The position numbers and the translations under genes were made by a program. A stretch of DNA of 31,089 nt from JAWLFY01 sp964462125 (lineage in GTDB: Bacteria > Planctomycetota > Planctomycetia > Pirellulales > Pirellulaceae), in assembly GCA_964462125.1 (NCBI GenBank), contig CAYWXT010000035.1, forward strand, positions 1 to 31,089. The letters run 5' to 3'. The notes under the pieces were generated by a model. That model had not been told where the DNA came from. It made no database searches and saw only the letters and a program-made list of their open reading frames with translations. Positions within the stretch are counted from its first letter, which is position 1; each line of letters opens with the position of its first letter. Below, piece after piece: positions 8,366 through 15,738 of this stretch.

Positions 8366-10528
8366 GTGAACGAAAACACCAAGACCGGAATCTTCTGGGG
8401 CATCGCCGTCGTTTTGTTGGCGATCGCCGTGTTTGTCACTTGGCCCACACGCGATCGCAGTCGGGAAAGCCTGGTTGCCGGCCGGCCGCTGTTCGAAGAG
8501 TTCGAAGATCCGTTGTCGGCCGCGAGCCTGCGGGTCGTGAACTTCGACGAAATTCTCGGACAACTCGATACCTTCGAAGTCCGCAAGGATCGCGAAACCG
8601 GGATGTGGACCATCCCCTCGCGGCGAGGCTACCCGGCCGACGCCGTCGAGCAGATGCGCGATGCCGCCAACGCCCTGGTCGGGCTGACCATCCTCGATGT
8701 CCAAACCGAGAACAGCGAAGACCATGACGACCTCGGCGTTGTCGAACCCAAGCTGGAAGACCTGGAGGTCGGCGACGAAGGCGTCGGTCGGTTGGTGTCC
8801 TTCAAAGACGAAGCTCAGAAAACCATCGCCTCGCTGATCATCGGTGACCCCGTCGAAGACGAGGAAGGGAAAATCTACGTTCGTAAACCGGGCCAAGACC
8901 CGGTCTATGTCGTCAGCCTCGACGACTCGCCACTGTCCACGCGGTTCGCCGATTGGATCGAGGAAGATCTACTGCAGCTCAGCAGCATCGATCTTCGCGA
9001 GATCGAAATCAAGGACCATAACGCCTCGCTCGGACTCGGCGGTGTCTCCTTGACCCGCAACTACACCGCAACGCTGGAAACCGATGGCTCCGAGTGGAGC
9101 GTCAAACAAGTTTTGGTTTACGATCCGAACAACCCGCAAGCGGCGCCCACCGAAGCCTCCCCTGACGAAGACAGCCAACCGAACCAATCCAAGTTGGACG
9201 AATTGAAGGACGCACTGGATGATCTCAAGATCGTCGATGTCGTCCGCAAACCCGAAGGGATGAGCGCCAACCTCAGAGCCGACAAGGAACTGGTGGCCGA
9301 CGACGAAGCGGTCAGCTCCCTCGCCGAACGCGGTTTCATTCCCCTGGAACGCGGAACCAATGGCGAGTCCGAAATCATCTCGGCCAACGGCGAACTGACG
9401 GCCACCTTGCAGGATGGTGTTCGCTACGTTCTCCGCTTTGGCAATGTTTCCGGCGTTTCCGAAGAGGACGAAAATGAAACCGGCGACGATGATTCGCCGG
9501 CCGTAGGCGTGAACCGTTACCTCCTGGTCACCGCCGAAGTCGACGAGTCACGCTTCCCGACGCCCGAACTCCAATCGGTCCCGGAAACGCTCGAAGATCT
9601 CGAACAACTGCTCGGTGCTGATTCGCCGCAGGAAGAGCAGCCTGCGGAATCGCCGGGCGATCGACCGTCAGAAGACGATGCCGACGACAAAACGCCGACG
9701 GACGACAGCGACGAGCCGGACAGCGACGAGCCCGCCGAGGAGCAGGACGTTTCTGAGCCCCAGTCGGAAGAGCCCGAACCATCCGACGGCAATGATGGTC
9801 CAGAAGATGACGGTCCCGAAGGCGAACCGACGAGCGGTGAACTTGAGAGCAGCGGCAGCGGCGAAGCCACCGGCAGCGGCCAAGGCCAGGATCCTTCCAG
9901 CGACGCAGAGCCGGAAGACGGAGAGCCCACAGAGGACTCAAGCTCTGAGGATCAACCCAGAGATGAACAAACGCCCGCCGACGACGACGTCCCGCAGGAG
10001 GAATCCCAGACCGACGACGGGGACATGCCTGAGGATGACGCCAATGCGGACGATTCGGGCGCGGAGAACGAAGAGGGCGATGATCAGGACGCCGATGAGG
10101 ACGAAGATGCAGCTGACCAGGACGCCGAGGCCGAAGACGCAGATGACGACCAGGACGCCGAGGATGGGGACGTCGATCAACCAGCGGATTCCGAGCCGAT
10201 GCCGAAGCAGGTGCACTCCGAACTGGAAGGGCTGACCGAGGAGGAAAAGCTGGAGCGACTGGAGGCGGAACAGGAAAAGATCACCAAAGAGAACCAGCGG
10301 ATTTTAGATGAGCGGAATGACCAGATCGAGGCCGCCCGTCGTCGCGTCCGAGCACTGAATGCCCGCTTCGCCGATTGGTACTACGTGATCCCCGAAGCGA
10401 CCTACCAGAGACTGCGTATCCGGCGGTCGGAGTTGTTCGAACCGAAGACCGACGACCCGCCACAGTCTCCTGACTCCCCGCCGGTCAACCTGCCTAATTT
10501 TGAGTCCCCCATTCCCGGGACGAACTGA
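8366..10528 (+). CDS. DUF4340 domain protein with long acidic insert
   Basis: A 720-residue protein starting at GTG 8366, 22 bp after the GldFG fusion. Residues 9-26 are a single membrane anchor (IFWGIAVVLLAIAVFVTW); the rest should be periplasmic. DUF4340 features follow: DLGVVEPK, SLIIGDPV, IYVRKPGQDPVYVVS, and a closing FADWYYVI near 668-676. Between these halves, residues about 418-612 are almost entirely Asp, Glu, Ser, Pro, Gly and Gln, with very few basic residues, and a short coiled coil follows (620-665). DUF4340 proteins regularly follow GldG genes and probably work in the same ABC complex; the biochemical role is unknown. The acidic insert could bind calcium or act as a disordered spacer, which is inference. 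The GTG start is supported by the membrane anchor beginning directly after it. Confidence 0.85.
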   Translation: MNENTKTGIFWGIAVVLLAIAVFVTWPTRDRSRESLVAGRPLFEEFEDPLSAASLRVVNFDEILGQLDTFEVRKDRETGMWTIPSRRGYPADAVEQMRDAANALVGLTILDVQTENSEDHDDLGVVEPKLEDLEVGDEGVGRLVSFKDEAQKTIASLIIGDPVEDEEGKIYVRKPGQDPVYVVSLDDSPLSTRFADWIEEDLLQLSSIDLREIEIKDHNASLGLGGVSLTRNYTATLETDGSEWSVKQVLVYDPNNPQAAPTEASPDEDSQPNQSKLDELKDALDDLKIVDVVRKPEGMSANLRADKELVADDEAVSSLAERGFIPLERGTNGESEIISANGELTATLQDGVRYVLRFGNVSGVSEEDENETGDDDSPAVGVNRYLLVTAEVDESRFPTPELQSVPETLEDLEQLLGADSPQEEQPAESPGDRPSEDDADDKTPTDDSDEPDSDEPAEEQDVSEPQSEEPEPSDGNDGPEDDGPEGEPTSGELESSGSGEATGSGQGQDPSSDAEPEDGEPTEDSSSEDQPRDEQTPADDDVPQEESQTDDGDMPEDDANADDSGAENEEGDDQDADEDEDAADQDAEAEDADDDQDAEDGDVDQPADSEPMPKQVHSELEGLTEEEKLERLEAEQEKITKENQRILDERNDQIEAARRRVRALNARFADWYYVIPEATYQRLRIRRSELFEPKTDDPPQSPDSPPVNLPNFESPIPGTN

Positions 10529-10600
10529 GCCGCGGCTCCGCACCGTCAATCGGCATTCCCCCGTTGTTGATGATCTCGAGCGTGCCCGTAGACAGCTGGG

Positions 10601-11965
10601 TCATCGCAGTTGGAGGACGCTGCGGATGCGGGCGGCAACGGTCGGGTCGGGTTCTTCGGCCATCCGAATCCGGAGTCGGCTTTCGATGCCGGGATCGGAC
10701 ATGGTGGCCAGCGCCGAGATCACCCGTAGCTTGACGTCGCGGTTGGAGTCTTCGAGCAGCATCAGCAGCCAGGGGCGGGGGTCGAGGCGGCTTGAGCGGG
10801 TGATCGCGTCGATCACCTCCAAGCGGGTTTGCAGGTCGGTCGAGGCGACACCGGCGGCGATTTCAATTTCGTGCTCGTCCAAGCCGCGCCGTGTGAGTTC
10901 CTCACGGGCCTGTTCTCGCCGCGCCGGGTCGTCACTTCCCAACCAATGGATCACCGAGCGGTCATCGAGCATTTCGAGTGGCGAGTTCACAAGGTGGCTG
11001 GCGGCTTGTGCTGCCCCTTCCCGCTGGCCCGCATCCCATACGTCGTCGATCTCCCGCAATTCGACCGTTTCGCTTTGCTCGATGGGGCGCATCCGGACCG
11101 CTGGGGTCGTGGTCGCGGAAGGTTGATAGATCGACGGGGCGCGGTCGGACTCGTCGGCATCCGCCCGGTCGGCGTCTGTCGAGCCGCCATCCGACCGCCG
11201 GTCTCCGGCCGCATCGCCGTTGCGGGCGGAATCACGCCCGTCCGCTCCGTCGACCCACTGGCCCGGCGTTGCCCCCGCTGCCGTCGCCGTCGACCGGTGG
11301 GCGCCGTCCTCGAGCATCTCCACCGGCAACGGTTCCATGCGGCTGGCAACGCGAACTGGGCGCGGCGAGTCCCCAGGGGTGCTGTCCAGAACGCTCGGGC
11401 CGGGACGCGCGGACAACGACAGTCGCGAGAGGGTATCGGCGGCCAAACGGTGGAGTTCCTGCGAGGATTCATCCTTGCGGTCGACCGTCTCCATCATCAT
11501 CCGCTGGGCCAGCCCGCTTGCCCATCCGGTCCGGTCATCGGGCAGCTGAAGGGCCTGGGCTTCGAGGGCCAAGATCATCGTCCGTTGTCGCTCCAGCATC
11601 TGCGAGCGGCGAAGCGTTGTCCACTCATCCTGCAGTCGTCGGAGCAGGTCATGGGCGGTTCGGGCCACGGCAATGTCGGGGTCGTTCATGGTCGTGACCA
11701 GGAACGGGATCGCCAGCTCATCGAGCTCGGCGATCTGCGCCAAGCGATCCCGTTTCTGTTCCGCCTCCAACGATTCGAACCCCTCGGTCAGTCGTCCGAA
11801 CAACCATCGCCGGCTTTCACTCCCGACCAACACAATCACGGCAAAGGCGATCAGAACCACCAGTAAGATTTTGAGCGCCGAGGCCAGAGGGCGCATCCCA
11901 AGGCGAGAACCGACTGCGGCCGTTGCGAAGGGATTGGGAACGTTCGACGATTCACCTGCAAACAT
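10601..11965 (-). CDS. HEAT-repeat protein with N-terminal membrane anchor
   Basis: A 454-residue protein. Residues 29-47 form one membrane segment (LASALKILLVVLIAFAVIVL). A short helical-repeat stretch follows (about 73-112: AIPFLVTTMNDPDIAVARTA), then a long low-complexity linker (about 185-300) rich in Ser, Asp, Gly and Arg, and a second block of HEAT-like repeats at the C-terminus (about 340-454: LLMLLEDSNRDVKLRVISAL, DPGIESRLRIRMAEEPDPTV). HEAT repeats mediate protein-protein contact, so a scaffold role is likely; no catalytic motif is visible. It converges with the DUF4340 gene (72 bp apart) and diverges from the HExxH protein gene. Its partner is unknown. Confidence 0.75.
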   Translation of the reverse strand: MFAGESSNVPNPFATAAVGSRLGMRPLASALKILLVVLIAFAVIVLVGSESRRWLFGRLTEGFESLEAEQKRDRLAQIAELDELAIPFLVTTMNDPDIAVARTAHDLLRRLQDEWTTLRRSQMLERQRTMILALEAQALQLPDDRTGWASGLAQRMMMETVDRKDESSQELHRLAADTLSRLSLSARPGPSVLDSTPGDSPRPVRVASRMEPLPVEMLEDGAHRSTATAAGATPGQWVDGADGRDSARNGDAAGDRRSDGGSTDADRADADESDRAPSIYQPSATTTPAVRMRPIEQSETVELREIDDVWDAGQREGAAQAASHLVNSPLEMLDDRSVIHWLGSDDPARREQAREELTRRGLDEHEIEIAAGVASTDLQTRLEVIDAITRSSRLDPRPWLLMLLEDSNRDVKLRVISALATMSDPGIESRLRIRMAEEPDPTVAARIRSVLQLR

Positions 11966-12088
11966 GACGAAACGACCTGGCGGGAAGGGAGGCTTGGCTG
12001 GAGCGGCGCGACCCTCTCCAATGAAGCCTGGCGGTCGGATTGTCGCGGCCGACGCGACCGCACGGCAAGATCAGTTCCCGCCCCCCGC

Positions 12089-12949
12089 ATGACCAGGACC
12101 AAAACCATGGCACCGTTCGCTGCTGGCACGCGGTTCCTGAAGGCTAGGTGGCCGTCGGCTTGGCCGACGTTTTTCGTGGTGATAGTTTGCGGGGGGACGG
12201 CTTGCTGCGCGGTTGCCGGGTGGTGCGACGATCGGGACGAAGGCTCGGCGGGAAAGTTGCTCGCACCTGGACAGCTGCCGGAGCCACCGGAGGAGTTGGC
12301 TCGTTGGCTCAAGTCGGCCGGGGTCACGTTTCGTGTCGGCGGCGCCCCGCCGGCTGCCGAAGCCTCCGCGGGGGAACGATCGGATTCCCGCCTTCCCGCG
12401 GAACCGGAACCGTCGGCTGAAGCGGAGCGGCGGTCGGAGGCGGCCAATCGCGTCGACGCCCTGACGCGTTACCGAGTCGCGTATGACTATGAAACCCGAA
12501 GCCGTTGGCGATTGGAGGGCCGTGGACAAAACCGTCAGCTGGTGGTGACGATACGATTTCGCAACGTTCAGTGGCGGCCGTCGCACGTGATTTGGTTTCG
12601 CCAGTCTCCTGCGGTGAAGTCGTTTTGGAACCATCCGCTGGTGCGTCACGAGTTCGACCATGTCCGACTTTCCGGTGACCGCCGCTGGCGCGATCGTTTC
12701 GTCGCGATGCTCGACGAGCAACGCGTGTTGCGGATCCCACTGGCTGCCGACGAGCGGATCGATCACGAGCGGGTCCGTCGAGCGGTCGACCGGCATGTCC
12801 AGACGGTGTTCGGCAAGATCGTCGAACTGATTGACATACGGTACCGAGAGCTCGACCGCCTGACCGGCCATGGGACGCGTCCGCTGCCGCCCGATTCGGA
12901 ACTGGCTGGAGGCCTACGCCGATCGGCGGTCATCGAGAGTGAACGCTAG
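12089..12949 (+). CDS. Secreted HExxH protein, possible DUF922-like Zn-dependent protease
   Basis: A 286-residue protein with an N-terminal hydrophobic segment (about 24-46: TFFVVIVCGGTACCAVAG) that looks like a signal peptide, so it is probably exported. After a Pro/Ala/Glu-rich spacer (85-118), residues 125-260 form the conserved-looking part: RYRVAYDYETRSRW, then RHEFDHVRL with the zinc-binding type motif HExxH at His187-His191, and finally YRELDRLTGHG (252-262). A HExxH helix followed by a D..T.HG motif is the layout I know from DUF922, described as predicted secreted Zn-dependent proteases. The match is by eye; catalysis is unproven. ATG 12107 is an alternative start. The spacer is uneven in composition. 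The gene is divergent from the HEAT-repeat gene (123 bp) and 134 bp before a PEP-CTERM gene. Confidence 0.6.
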   Translation: MTRTKTMAPFAAGTRFLKARWPSAWPTFFVVIVCGGTACCAVAGWCDDRDEGSAGKLLAPGQLPEPPEELARWLKSAGVTFRVGGAPPAAEASAGERSDSRLPAEPEPSAEAERRSEAANRVDALTRYRVAYDYETRSRWRLEGRGQNRQLVVTIRFRNVQWRPSHVIWFRQSPAVKSFWNHPLVRHEFDHVRLSGDRRWRDRFVAMLDEQRVLRIPLAADERIDHERVRRAVDRHVQTVFGKIVELIDIRYRELDRLTGHGTRPLPPDSELAGGLRRSAVIESER

Positions 12950-12953
12950 AAAG

Positions 12954-12980
12954 AAAAAAGGGGTCAGGACTCGTTTTGCC
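12954..12980 (+). repeat. GGGGTCAGGACTC motif between A-run and T-run
   Basis: Directly after the HExxH gene stop lies an A-rich run, then GGGGTCAGGACTCGTTTT. From memory, close variants of this string are dispersed in planctomycete and other environmental genomes, often near REP-associated tyrosine (IS200-like) transposases. No transposase is adjacent here, so this is either a solitary copy or chance. Confidence 0.35.
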
Positions 12981-13071
12981 CCGGATCCCGATATTTTTTT
13001 GGCCCGGCACGATGACAGACTCCAGAATTGACTATGCTGAGAGGATTGTGCGGCTGGTGATTTCCTTCCAC

Positions 13072-13076
13072 AGGAA
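13072..13076 (+). promoter_or_regulatory. Ribosome binding site of the PEP-CTERM gene
   Basis: AGGAA lies 7 bases before ATG 13084. It decides the start in favour of MRVMQAGAVW, a proper signal peptide, over an in-frame upstream ATG at 12976 that would add 36 unrelated residues. Confidence 0.6.
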
Positions 13077-13083
13077 TTCGACG

Positions 13084-13767
13084 ATGCGTGTTATGCAAGC
13101 GGGTGCGGTCTGGACTTTGGCTCTGGGGTTCGCTGTTGGTGTGGTCGGCTCCGACGCGAGAGCCGAGTTCGTTCTGCAGTTCGGAAGCGACGGTGTCCCG
13201 GGGAGTGATTCTTTCAGTGTCCGTGGTGGCGATCCGTTCGTGCTCGACTTTTATCTGACCCAGACCGGGTCGGAGGACCGATTGGATTCAAGTTCCACGG
13301 GGCTGGTCAATGCCGACTTGACATTTGCGTTTGACGGAGGGTCCGGCGTCGCCCTGGCGGATTTCACGTTGGGGCCTGGATTTGTCGATGATCAACAGGG
13401 GAACACGGGGATTGAAGGTCGGACCCTGCGGTTGGCTCAGGTGGACGAGACCCTTACGGGTGAGACCGGAGTTACCACCGACCGTGACGGAGTCGCGGAC
13501 GATTCCGTCCTTTTGGGCCAGGGCACCCTCGCCATCGATCCCTTCACCGACGGAGACTTTGACCTGAGCCTGGGACCGAGCGACAGTCCGTTCGCTTTCG
13601 CACTCGCCAATCCGGACGGTTTCCCGACCGAGCTGACCTTGGCATCCTCGACGGGGACACTGTCGGTCACCGCCATACCCGAGCCTGGAAGCCTCCTGGC
13701 TCTTTCGGTGCTTGCCGTCGGCGGCGTGGTGTACTGCCAACGTCGCAGGATGGCGCCGACGAAGTAG
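13084..13767 (+). CDS. PEP-CTERM sorting domain protein
   Basis: A 227-residue exported protein. The N-terminus is a signal peptide (about 1-27, MQAGAVWTLALGFAVGVVG, cleavage near ARA-EF). The body is beta-rich with many Asp, Gly, Ser and Thr, and the stretch LVNADLTFAFDGGSGVALADF resembles the cohesin-like sandwich seen in other planctomycete PEP-CTERM proteins. The C-terminus has the complete sorting signal: IPEPGS (198-203), a hydrophobic helix (203-218) and the basic cluster CQRRRM. Such signals are processed by an exosortase, which is not in this window. The surface role is unknown. It is monocistronic and converges with mnmD 42 bp further on. Confidence 0.92.
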   Translation: MRVMQAGAVWTLALGFAVGVVGSDARAEFVLQFGSDGVPGSDSFSVRGGDPFVLDFYLTQTGSEDRLDSSSTGLVNADLTFAFDGGSGVALADFTLGPGFVDDQQGNTGIEGRTLRLAQVDETLTGETGVTTDRDGVADDSVLLGQGTLAIDPFTDGDFDLSLGPSDSPFAFALANPDGFPTELTLASSTGTLSVTAIPEPGSLLALSVLAVGGVVYCQRRRMAPTK

Positions 13768-13809
13768 TCGATTGCGCATGCCGATGCCGTTCCTGGGTGA
13801 TTGCCGTAC

Positions 13810-14547
13810 TCACCGGGGCGAGGCGATGAGCACTTCTCGTTTGCCTCCGGGGGGACCGGGGACGCGGGTGAGCTGCAAGCCGGCGTGCTGCATCGCTTCG
13901 CGCACGTCGCGGCTGACGCAGTAGGTCACCAGGCGGCCGGCGGGCGATAGCAGCTGTCCGAGGCGGGTGAAGACTGCGGCAGACCACAACTCGGGTTGGC
14001 GTTGGGGGGCGAAGGGATCGAAGTAGATCGCATCGAACGGTTCGTCCGATCTCGCCTCCCAGCTCCGGGCGTCGGCGATGTGGACGACGACTTGAATTTC
14101 GTCCGCGGGGTGCCAGCGGTAATCGCCGAGGGGGACATTGTCCGCGAGCGTCTCGCGCCAGGCCAGGAAGTCAGCGACCAGTTGGGGGCGTTCCCCCCAG
14201 TGTTGCGGCTGGAGTTCGCGGAGCACCTCCGCCGATGGCCAACCAATCTCGATCGCCTCGTAGTGCAATGGTGTTCGGTTCGCCAGGGCTTGGTCGAGCG
14301 TCAACAGCATCGCCATGCCAGTCCCGAGACCGACCTCCAGGACCCGGGTCGATTGACGCGCGGCCAAACGCCGAGTCACGCCACTGTTGTGAAGATAAAC
14401 GTGGCGGGTCTCGGCGAGCGCCCCTGAGCTGCTGTGGTAGGTGTCGAGCGAATCGCCGCGGACCAGGGTGCGGCTGCCGTCGTCGGTGATTTCGACTAAC
14501 AAGCTCGGGTCGGCGGCGGGCATTCGGGGACGGGAGCGCGTTGGCAT
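13810..14547 (-). CDS. mnmD: tRNA (5-methylaminomethyl-2-thiouridine)-methyltransferase MnmD
   Basis: A stand-alone MnmD of about 245 residues, the methyltransferase half of E. coli MnmC. It uses S-adenosylmethionine to methylate aminomethyl-uridine at wobble position 34 of certain tRNAs. Visible features (numbered from a GTG start three codons upstream): the SAM-binding loop VLEVGLGTGMAM (72-83), the acidic end of the next strand in YEAIEIGWPS, the family motif FDPFAPQRQPELW (179-191), and GKREVLIA at the end. There is no FAD oxidoreductase domain, so another enzyme must supply the aminomethyl substrate. Starts are ambiguous: GTG 14556, ATG 14547 and ATG 14523 are all possible. Divergent from moxR. 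Confidence 0.88.
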   Translation of the reverse strand: MPTRSRPRMPAADPSLLVEITDDGSRTLVRGDSLDTYHSSSGALAETRHVYLHNSGVTRRLAARQSTRVLEVGLGTGMAMLLTLDQALANRTPLHYEAIEIGWPSAEVLRELQPQHWGERPQLVADFLAWRETLADNVPLGDYRWHPADEIQVVVHIADARSWEARSDEPFDAIYFDPFAPQRQPELWSAAVFTRLGQLLSPAGRLVTYCVSRDVREAMQHAGLQLTRVPGPPGGKREVLIASPR

Positions 14548-14649
14548 TTGGTGCACAGCGTTTGGTGGTTGAGGCCGCGGAGTGGTTGGGGGCGTTCCTG
14601 CGCCGAGGGTGGGAACGAGCTGGGTCGGGGAGCATCGTGGCGGCGGCTT

Positions 14650-14682
14650 ATGCCAAGGTGAGCGTCCGGCGTTACACTGTAA
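14650..14682 (+). promoter_or_regulatory. Candidate promoter with overlapping palindrome before moxR
   Basis: ATGCCA (14650-14655, four of six) and TACACT (14673-14678, four of six) are spaced by 17 bases. The -10 lies inside an 11-base palindrome, TTACACTGTAA (14672-14682), which could be a repressor site. A start near 14685 leaves a leader of about 50 bases to the TTG start of moxR. Confidence 0.3.
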
Positions 14683-14733
14683 GGTGGGCGGCGCGGAGGG
14701 GAAACAACAACAAGCTTCTATGGGAACGGGCGG

Positions 14734-15738
14734 TTGGGTTCAGTTACTGGAACGGCGGCGGATAAACAGAATGGCGAATCGGATCAGCAGGAGTCGACCT
14801 GGGCGGCGGACAAGCTCCATTCGCGGATTTTGGCGGTCCGGGATGCGCTTCGTGCGGTGATACGTGGCAAAGACGCGGTGATCGACGGGGTTCTGACGTC
14901 GATACTGGCTGAGGGATCGGTGCTGCTGGAGGATGTCCCTGGGGTGGGAAAGACGACGTTGGCCAAGTCATTGGCGGCGTTGATCGAGTTGAAGTTTCGT
15001 CGCATCCAATGCACGCCTGATCTGTTGCCGGCCGACATTTTGGGGGGAGCGATCTATCAACCGTCCAGTGGCACGTTTGAGTTTCGTCCCGGGCCGGTCT
15101 TCTGCAACCTATTGATCGCCGATGAGATCAATCGGGCTTCGCCGCGGACGCAGAGCGCATTGTTGGAGGCGATGGCGGAGTCCCAGGTGACGATCGACGG
15201 CACACGGTACGATCTTCAAAAGCCGTTCATCGTCATTGCCACCCAGAACCCGCTGGGGTTCGAAGGCACCTTCCCGCTCCCCGAGTCCCAATTGGACCGG
15301 TTTTTGATTCGACTTTCGATGGACTATCCGGATCTGGAGAGTGAGGTGGCGTTGCTGCTCGACCAGGCGGTGTCGGATCCGGGTGAGAGCTTGACTCCTT
15401 TGATGCACGGGGATGCCTTGGTGGCCTTACAGCAATGGGTGCGGCGGGTGACGGTTGACCGCAAGGTGGTGAGGTACTTGGTCGAGATCGTTTCGGCGAC
15501 GCGTCGTGATGCTCGGCTGCAGGTGGGGTGCAGTCCTCGCGGCTCGAAGATGCTAATGCGTGCGGCCCAGGCCCGGGCAGTGCTTCACCGTCGTGACTAT
15601 GTGCTTCCTGACGACATCCAAGCATTGGCAGCGAGTGTGCTTGGTCATCGCGTGGCGGTTCGAGGGATGCCGACACGGATCGCAGAGGTGAAGGAGGTGA
15701 TCGACGACATGGTCGGGAAGGTCAAGGTGCCTGTTTGA
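14734..15738 (+). CDS. MoxR-family AAA+ ATPase
   Basis: A MoxR ATPase of about 334 residues, a chaperone-like AAA+ protein that usually remodels or inserts metal into partner proteins. Walker A is DVPGVGKTT (67-75), Walker B LLIADEI (126-132) with NRASPRTQSALLEAM, sensor 1 is in IATQNPLGFEGTFPLPESQ (168 on), and a lid domain follows (from 225). The frame has no ATG or GTG at a plausible place: it opens after a stop at 14680, and TTG 14734 is the only reasonable start, which leaves a polar N-terminal extension of about 28 residues before the conserved part. The stop TGA overlaps the ATG of the DUF58 gene (TGATG), so translation is coupled. The MoxR-DUF58-transglutaminase order is a standard bacterial cluster. 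Confidence 0.92.
   Translation: MGSVTGTAADKQNGESDQQESTWAADKLHSRILAVRDALRAVIRGKDAVIDGVLTSILAEGSVLLEDVPGVGKTTLAKSLAALIELKFRRIQCTPDLLPADILGGAIYQPSSGTFEFRPGPVFCNLLIADEINRASPRTQSALLEAMAESQVTIDGTRYDLQKPFIVIATQNPLGFEGTFPLPESQLDRFLIRLSMDYPDLESEVALLLDQAVSDPGESLTPLMHGDALVALQQWVRRVTVDRKVVRYLVEIVSATRRDARLQVGCSPRGSKMLMRAAQARAVLHRRDYVLPDDIQALAASVLGHRVAVRGMPTRIAEVKEVIDDMVGKVKVPV

Noticed and set aside
10527..10538. Perfect palindrome GAGCCGCGGCTC over the DUF4340 stop codon
   Set aside because: It has no loop for a hairpin and no T-run; chance palindromes of this size are common in GC-rich DNA.
10829..11866. A 345-codon plus-strand frame
   Set aside because: It lies wholly opposite the HEAT-repeat gene, which has a coherent membrane anchor and repeats; the plus frame has neither.
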